From Herpomyces periplanetae (Eukaryota; Ascomycota; Laboulbeniomycetes; Herpomycetales; Herpomycetaceae): a DNA stretch of 27,467 nt. The stretch is taken from assembly GCA_009733715.1 (NCBI GenBank), contig WMKJ01000138.1:1-27467 (forward strand), written 5' to 3'. A program made the position numbers and the translations under genes. Below the pieces are notes generated by a model. The model had not been told where the DNA came from. It made no database searches and worked only from the letters and a program-made list of their open reading frames with translations. Shown here piece after piece: positions 21,501 through 27,467 of the stretch. The stretch's first letter is position 1. Each line of letters begins with the position of its first letter.

Positions 21501-23828
21501 ATATTTTGAGAATCATCGAAATTGCTAAAATGCGCTTCCGAATTAAACATGGTTCTCGCAGCAATTTACATCCAAAAGAAGCTATCCCTATGATTCGGGA
21601 AACTCTCGACCGTTTAATTATAGTTCGGGGCGATGACCCAATATCTCGTGAAGCCCAAAAAAGTGCAACCCTGCTCTTTAAAGCCCAGCTTCGTTCTCGT
21701 TTAGCATTTAAACGTTTAGTAGAGGAGCACTCAATGACCAAATTGGCCTTGGAGCATATTCTAGGCGAACTTGAGATCCGATTCTCGAAGGCCATCGTCA
21801 GCCCTGGTGAAATGGTCGGTGTACTTGCGGCTCAATCCATTGGTGAACCCGCCACTCAAATGACCTTGAACACTTTCCATTTTGCTGGTGTTTCTTCAAA
21901 AAACGTCACTCTGGGTGTTCCCCGTTTAAAAGAAATTTTAAACGTTGCGACTAACATTAAAACACCTTCTATGATTGTTTATCAGGATGAAGCTAATCGT
22001 GGAAAACAAGAGTCTGCAAAGGCTTTGCGAAGTAGAGTTGAACACACAACTCTTGCTAGTGTAACCGAGTCTACTGAAATCATCTATGATCCTGATATCC
22101 AAACTACCATTGTTGAAGCTGATCGTGATATGGTGGAGTCCTACTTTATTATTCCGGAAGACGGTGCCGAAGATGTCGCCCAACAATCACGCTTTGTTTT
22201 GCGCATCACATTGGGTCGGAGGAAACTGCTCGACAAGGGTTTAACTGTTGCTGATGTTGCCGCAAAGATTAAAGAAGGCTATGGCCATGAAATCGCCCTC
22301 ATATTTAGTGATAATAACGCTGATGAACAAGTTATTCGAATTCGCATGGTCGGTGATACAGACGAAGATGCAGCCGATGAAGAGGACGTTTTATTTCGTC
22401 GCTTTGAGCAACATTTAATGACCAGAATTTCCCTTCGCGGAGTCGAAGGTGTTGAACGAGCTTTCATCAATTCCAGTGAGCGAGTTATCTGTGGCCCGGA
22501 TAACCAGCTTGTCCTTGATAAATCTGATCCCCGCTGCAAGGAGTGGTTTCTCGATACTTCTGGTACAGCTCTTGGTGATGTTCTCTCGGTGGATGGAGTA
22601 GATCCGTATCGTACATATTCCAATAGTTTTCTCGAAATTTTTGAAGTCTTTGGTATTGAGGCCACACGAGCTGGTCTCCTCCGAGAGCTTGAACAAGTTC
22701 TGTCCTTTGATGGCTCTTACGTTAATCATCGACATCTCGCATTGCTCGTTGATGTTATGACTGTACGTGGTCATCTCATGGCTATCACTCGTTTTGGGAT
22801 CAACCGATCTGATACAGGTGCTCTTATGCGATGTTCTTTCGAAGAGACAGTTGACATTCTTCTAGAGGCTGCTGCTGCTGGTGAATTGGACGACTGTCGC
22901 GGAATTTCCGAAAACATAATGCTCGGTCAACTCGCTCCCCTTGGTACTGGAAATATGGAGATATTGCTTGATAACAATATGTTACGCACTGCAACTTCAG
23001 ACAATGCTCGTTACGGTTTGATGCCTGGCGTTTCGGTCATGAACTCCTCTTTGAATCCAAGCGCTGCTACTCCTTATCTTGGATCTAGTCCCCTTCACGA
23101 GGGAGTATACGATCGTGATTACGGCGCTCAGTTTTCACCTATGGTTCTCCAAGCGTCCAGTACCGATTCAGGTGGTTTTACTGCGTACGGTGGTAGCACG
23201 TTTAGTGATGGAGCATTAAGTCCTTATGCTCGTTCTACCACCAGTCCAGGTTATGCTCCAACAAGTCCATTTAGTGGTGGGATGAGTCCAGCATCACCTG
23301 GCTATTCGCCCACTTCACCATTGACAAGTCCAATGTTCGCGGGTACTGCAGCGTCTCCTTGTTTCTCACCTACATCACCTGCTTACACTCCTACATCACC
23401 TCAATATTCTCCAAAATCTCCGTCATTTGGTGGTATTGGTCGATCTCCAACATCACCTTCATATTCTCCGACATCTCCGGGATTTTCACCCGAATCACCT
23501 TCGTATTCTCCTACATCCCCAGCTTATTATGCGTCTACTCCTCATCGAAGCTATTCTCCTACATCACCCGTTTATTCTCCAACTTCACCCGAGATTACTG
23601 GAGGCTCACGGCATTCTCCTACATCGCCAACATCACCGTCATATTCTCCAACATCTCCAAGATTTAGTCCCACTAGTCCCACTAGTCCTATGTTTCATGC
23701 CGGGGCCACCAGTCCGCAGTATAGTCCTACTAGTCCTCGTTATTCTCCAACGTAAGTTTTTGGAATAAATTTTAATACATTATCCTTATTGTACTGCCGC
23801 TGACACCATAATCAGTTCTCCAAGGTGA
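18590..23828 (+). CDS. RPB1: RNA polymerase II largest subunit, join(18590..23751,23816..23828)
   Basis: The catalytic subunit of RNA polymerase II, which makes mRNA in the nucleus; 1724 residues as spliced. The clamp zinc site shows C69, C72, C79, H82, C109 and C112. The catalytic magnesium loop NADFDGD has its aspartates at 494, 496 and 498. The bridge helix lies at about 822-860. The trigger loop contains Q1090 and H1097 within the motif [11 protein letters not shown]. From about residue 1555 to the end lies a degenerate YSPTSPx tail. The N-terminal [18 protein letters not shown] block matches other Rpb1 starts, which supports this ATG. Read without splicing, the frame stops at 23755 in the middle of a heptad (YSPT). 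Removing 23752-23815 joins a 13-base exon that completes the heptad as YSPTSPR and then stops. All core catalytic residues are present. Confidence 0.97.
23252..23825 (+). repeat. RPB1: C-terminal heptad repeats of RPB1 (YSPTSPx)
   Basis: About 16 recognisable heptads of YSPTSPx type, with F or A replacements ([14 protein letters not shown]), Lys or Glu variants ([14 protein letters not shown]), two SPTSPTSP compressions, and spacers rich in Gly or His such as FGGIGR and ITGGSRH. The tail is the platform for Ser2/Ser5 phosphorylation, which recruits capping, splicing and 3'-end factors. The Ser2/Ser5 pattern is kept in most units. The count is shorter than the 26-29 units of the model yeasts. 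Confidence 0.93.
23752..23815 (+). other. RPB1: RPB1 terminal intron, 64 bases
   Basis: 5' site GTAAGT at 23752, branch site CTGAC at 23800-23804, 3' site ATCAG ending at 23815. Splicing preserves the frame and restores the heptad. The TAA read in unspliced RNA (23753-23755) lies inside the 5' splice site. An AATAAA word at 23764-23769 also falls inside the intron. Confidence 0.85.
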
Positions 23829-24526
23829 TAGTTATGTGTTTGTTACACTTTGTAATGCTTAAACTTATGCTTATTTGGATACTGGAGTTCATTCCCACGC
23901 GCTGCTCCTCGAGAAGGTGGCGTCACTCTATGATTTTGCAAAATTCCCGTTTATATTGAATTTATCATTCAATGGATAGCCTTTACTGATACAGGGATCA
24001 CGCACAAGACAATTACCATCGCTACACGGATGAGTAGCATGATTATAAACTTGTCGAAAGATTGGCGTAGTTCACTTTTCACTCTCAATTCTTTATCAAT
24101 TTTCGCGTCCCTTCCCTGTTGCATATGTCGTATTTTGCGCCGCATATTTCATGGGCAGTTAAAAGGTAACAGTAGGTTGTGGGTGCATCAACGAATAATT
24201 TTAGCTGTACAGCGTGTACGCTTGAGAGGATTAAATAAATGAAGGCGTTGATACGCATGTTTGAGGTGTACGGGAACACCCACGATAAGGTTACCAAGTC
24301 CGACTGTTAATATACGAAAAAATAGCATTCATTTGAACATTTAATTAACATTTCAGCGCACGTCTAAATACAGGCAAGCGTAGCTAATGCAATTGCATAT
24401 CCTCACAATGAAGCATCAAACAAATTCGCGGCCCGTAACAGGTACACGCAACACGTAAAAAAGGTCAGCAACATATTATCAAACAATGCGGAGAATCGTG
24501 CAGCAAAAAACCGCGAAACGGTTGGA
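23829..24526. other. convergent intergenic region
   Basis: Separates the RPB1 stop (+) from the Hrd3 stop (-) and should hold both 3' UTRs. It is AT-rich unique sequence. The short frames at 24030-24297 on either strand lack any recognisable motif. No tRNA or other RNA gene was recognised. Confidence 0.65.
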
Positions 24527-27409
24527 TTAGTCGGTGGGTCGAAGGTTAGGGTTGGGATTAGGGTTAGGATTGGGGTTTGCAGGAGTGCGGTCGGACTGTT
24601 GGCGCCAGAGAACAATAAAAATGAGTAGAGTAGCAAAGATGAGGACAGTAGCACCTTCGAACCAGGCTTCGTCAATACGCTGGAAGATGTTAGATTCGCG
24701 TGAACGCTGCAAACGAAAGGATGGACCTGCAGATGGATCATCAAAATAGTCGTCCATACCAACCGACTTATCGATGTCGGGATCAATACTATCGGAGTGA
24801 TCAATGGTAGAATCGAGTCGCGAGTCTGTAGTACTACTGCCAGCGGTAGTTACAGAGTTGGCCGTGCTGCCGTCGGGTGAGCTAGGATCATTGGGAACGC
24901 CGGGTTTCGCGGTTCCAGAGTTTGATGCACTGGCTTCATTACGAGCTATAGCATTATTAAAAAAGTCCGTTAACCAATCCGTGATGCTACGTTTTGTCTT
25001 TGATGAACGTGTAGTAGTATGACCGGTACCTGTACCCGACGCTCTTGCAAGGGGATCCATGCGTGTATGATCTGGGGTTGAAGTATCGTGAGCCGGCCGG
25101 CCGTGTGTTAAACGATGCCAGAATTGTCGGACTCGAAGTTTTGCCAACGCCAGAAAGACGGGTGAGTATACATCTCGATTTGTCGTTAAAGCGTAATCGT
25201 ACAATCGTTTAGCCAGGTGAAAGTCTTGTGGTAACCCAATTCCACTTTCGTACATCCATCCCAAGTTCCACATGGCTTGTGCAGATTGAAGTGTCTCGGC
25301 TGCCGCTTGATAACACGCGGCCGCTTTTTCAGCGTCAGAACTGCCCTCAAACCCCGGTATTAAAAAGTCCGCTGTAATATTGTCGGAATCTAGCCCTGAC
25401 TCAATTGCTTGTCGAGTTAATCCATCAAGGTAGTAATCGCCCATTTTAATGATTGCATCGACATTGGACTGTCGAGCTGCCCGTGTGTACTGTATTAAAG
25501 CTAGAGCAGGATTATTCGTAAAAAACTGTGTTGCCGCATCATCTGGTTTAGTATTTACAGCTTGCTTGAAGCGTAGAATATACCTTCTAAATCGCTGGTT
25601 AAAAAACCTCACGATACTCCATCGCGGAATTTGCGGATCTAGCAAGTAAGCAACGTTACTTTGTGCTACCTCAAAACCTTGTTCAGCTGCCATTAAATAG
25701 TGTAATAATGCAGTTATTCGGTCACCACGTTCATACGCTTCGTTGGCTTCGTTAAAACTGGCTGTGAATACATCGGCTTTCTCAACCAGAATCTTATAAT
25801 ATACTGACGCAAGTCCACAATTTTGCTCTCGTCCGATGCCTTGGCTAATCATTTCAGCAAGGTAGAAAAATGCTTCAATATGCCCACTTTTAGCCGCTAG
25901 TTCGAAATACCGACTGGCCACAGCTACATCATCTTGATCAAGGAATAACCGTCCCATTTGAACTTGTGCTGACGGTCTATCTTGATCCGCCGCAGCTCCC
26001 AAATATACGGCTGCTTTTGCAACGTCCCTCTTTACACCCAAGCCTTGCATGTATATCAATCCTAAATAGTACTGGCTAAGCCCATCATTACCCGCTGCGC
26101 CGCGCCGTAACCACATGGTTGCCAAAGGTATTGACTTCTGAACTCCTTCACCGCGCAAGTACATGCTGCCAAGATAACCTGCAGCTCGTGCTGCCAACTT
26201 CTCAAGCCGTGGAGAAACTTTCTCCTTAACTCGGCCAGACCTATCCCACATTTGGCTGGCAACGTCCATAAAGTAGGCTTTTGCATAATGGAAATTTTGG
26301 GGAAGATTTCGTGTTCCGTCATAGTAAAGCCGACCTAATGACAATCGAGCTTTTAGATCTCCCTTTCGCGACATGAAATCCAAATAATCAAGTAAATCAT
26401 CTAAGCCTTGCTTAACTGAATCTGATGTATAGATCTCAGACGATAAGGATGTCGATCCACTCGACCTAACGGATGCACCTGGTCCATACAAGCCTCCATG
26501 GTCGTCTGCCAGTGCGTAAGCTTTTTTAATGTTAGTTTGACCACCAATTGGTCCACTACGCACGAACTTAATAACTTCATGTGCAGCATCTCGATAGTAC
26601 TTGATAGCTTCATCAAAGCTCCGTAAGGTTGCGATGCCTACATGATGGCGGTACCCTAGCATCATTTTGGCTTTGAGATCACCTCCTCTGGCTGCAAACA
26701 CGTAGTATAACTGGGCCTTACTTTGATCCGGCCGCACGACTTTGCCAATGCCAGTTGCATATATGAATCCTACCATTCTCTGAGCGGTAGCATTACCTGA
26801 CTTACTTGCAAGCCGTTGGTAATATTCTAAAGCACGAGAAAAGTTCCTGGGATAAGTATAGTTACCCCAAAAGTTTAATTCCGCCAAAAGAAACTGTGCA
26901 TCAGCGTGATGATTATCCGCCGCACGTTGTAAGTAAAACGACGTAGAGTTTAATGATGATCGAAGCACATTACGGGGATCTGAAGCTGGATCAGATGAAA
27001 CACTGTGCAACTGCTTTCGTATGTAGGCCAAGGGAAGGCTAAATATATCAGCAGATTGACGACTTGACTGAGATATACGTCTGAATGATAATCGTGCAGT
27101 ATGAAGTGATTTCAAGGCATGCTCAAAATCTATGTAAAGGTTAGTGTAAATATACCATAATCTTCTAAGTTTGGATATATTAGAACAAACCTTGATTTTT
27201 AGAGGAAGCCAAACTTTCATTAGATGCCTCGGAGAGAGGGACATGGTTTACATTGTGAGCCTCAATCCTAAGAAGTAAAGAGAGTAGTATGCAACATGCT
27301 GCGTTAAACAAGAGTTAGCTAGTTCTTGAAAAAATCATTAAACATCATGTTTCCATTCAAAAGAAATCTTACCCAGGAATGTCGTGCGCAAAGTCGAAGT
27401 GTAATGCAT
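24527..27409 (-). CDS. HRD3: ER-associated degradation adaptor Hrd3/SEL1L, complement(join(24527..27129,27191..27298,27373..27409))
   Basis: The lumenal adaptor of the Hrd1 ubiquitin-ligase complex; it presents misfolded ER proteins for export and ubiquitination. The spliced protein has 915 residues. Residues 1-26 form a clear signal peptide, with a Leu-rich core (CCILLSLLL) and a likely cut after RIEA. About eleven Sel1-type repeats follow, including LGLIYMQGLGVKRD and the last one, LGWMYESGIGLPQDFHLAKR, which closely resembles the conserved SEL1L/Hrd3 unit. A Ser/Thr/Asp-rich linker leads to one membrane span (about 874-890) and a short cytosolic tail with five Asn-Pro pairs. The longest unspliced frame instead starts at 27244 and has no signal peptide. 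The ATG at 27409 has A at -3. Another ATG at 27440 lies upstream in a different frame. The partner ligase Hrd1 is not in this window. Confidence 0.9.
24546..24575 (+). repeat. HRD3: telomere-like hexamers inside the Hrd3 coding sequence
   Basis: Five adjacent hexamers on the + strand: TTAGGG, TTGGGA, TTAGGG, TTAGGA, TTGGGG. On the coding (minus) strand they read as CCTAAC/CCCAAT-type units and encode most of the Asn-Pro repeat at the cytosolic end of Hrd3, just before the stop at 24527. Confidence 0.85.
27130..27190 (-). other. HRD3: Hrd3 intron 2, 61 bases
   Basis: On the minus strand: 5' site AAG|GTTTGT at 27190, branch site CACTAAC, 3' site CATAG ending at 27130. It splits codon 49 after its first base. 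61 is not a multiple of three, so reading through it changes frame and gives an unrelated N-terminus. Confidence 0.85.
27299..27372 (-). other. HRD3: Hrd3 intron 1, 74 bases
   Basis: On the minus strand: 5' site CTGG|GTAAGA at 27372, branch site GCTAAC, 3' site ACGCAG ending at 27299. It splits codon 13 after its first base, in the middle of the signal peptide. Exon 1 (27373-27409) has 37 bases and exon 2 (27191-27298) has 108. Confidence 0.87.
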
Positions 27410-27467
27410 CTTCACGATACACTCTTGCGCCAGAGTGCATGTCAACCGATGAGTAACCGTGTAATTT
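27410..27467 (-). promoter_or_regulatory. HRD3: Hrd3 5' leader, cut by the window edge
   Basis: Only 58 bases upstream of the proposed start are present. The start frame stays open to the edge but has no other ATG. An out-of-frame ATG lies at 27440; transcripts starting upstream of it would carry a uORF that overlaps the Hrd3 start. Confidence 0.35.

Noticed and set aside
24030-24297. Short frames on both strands between RPB1 and Hrd3
   Set aside because: No motif and no splice or context support; they lie in the expected 3' UTR region.
24527-27244. Hrd3 read as one exon starting at 27244
   Set aside because: Its first 38 residues come from exon 2 in the wrong frame plus the 61-base intron, and it lacks the signal peptide that the family requires.

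Overview
The window looks like nuclear DNA of a fungus. It carries RPB1, the largest subunit of RNA polymerase II, with a C-terminal heptad tail. It also carries the ER quality-control adaptor Hrd3/SEL1L, a membrane RING-H2 protein, and a 3532-residue membrane glycosyltransferase of a type known from filamentous fungi. The supported introns are short (61-74 bases), with GT-AG ends and CTAAC/CTGAC branch sites. I cannot place the organism more precisely. I see no rRNA, tRNA, CRISPR array, transposon or virus-derived element.

Layout: 1-3859 holds no convincing gene. It contains a 91-base alternating purine-pyrimidine tract and then a pyrimidine-rich promoter with a DTTC tetranucleotide repeat. 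3860-14458 (+) is the giant glycosyltransferase in one uninterrupted frame. 14459-15217 is a convergent intergenic region. 15218-16549 (-) is the RING-H2 membrane protein. 16550-18589 is a divergent promoter region. 18590-23828 (+) is RPB1, with a 64-base intron just before its stop. 23829-24526 is a second convergent intergenic region. 24527-27409 (-) is Hrd3, with two introns near its 5' end.

Two gene models differ from the simple longest open frame. RPB1 appears to end in a 13-base last exon that completes one more heptad. Hrd3 appears to begin in two small upstream exons that supply a signal peptide, which the longest open frame lacks.

The most interesting object is the giant protein. 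It joins an N-terminal barrel-like domain, about twelve membrane spans in two groups of six, a tyrosine-rich module, a PelF-like GT4 domain and a long disordered tail. This could be a one-chain synthase and exporter comparable to the separate hydrolase, transporter and transferase proteins of bacterial Pel systems. That comparison is an inference. Hrd3 and the RING protein are both predicted to have lumenal N-terminal domains, but nothing in the sequence ties them to one complex. RPB1 is an ordinary housekeeping gene. The four genes do not form an obvious functional cluster.
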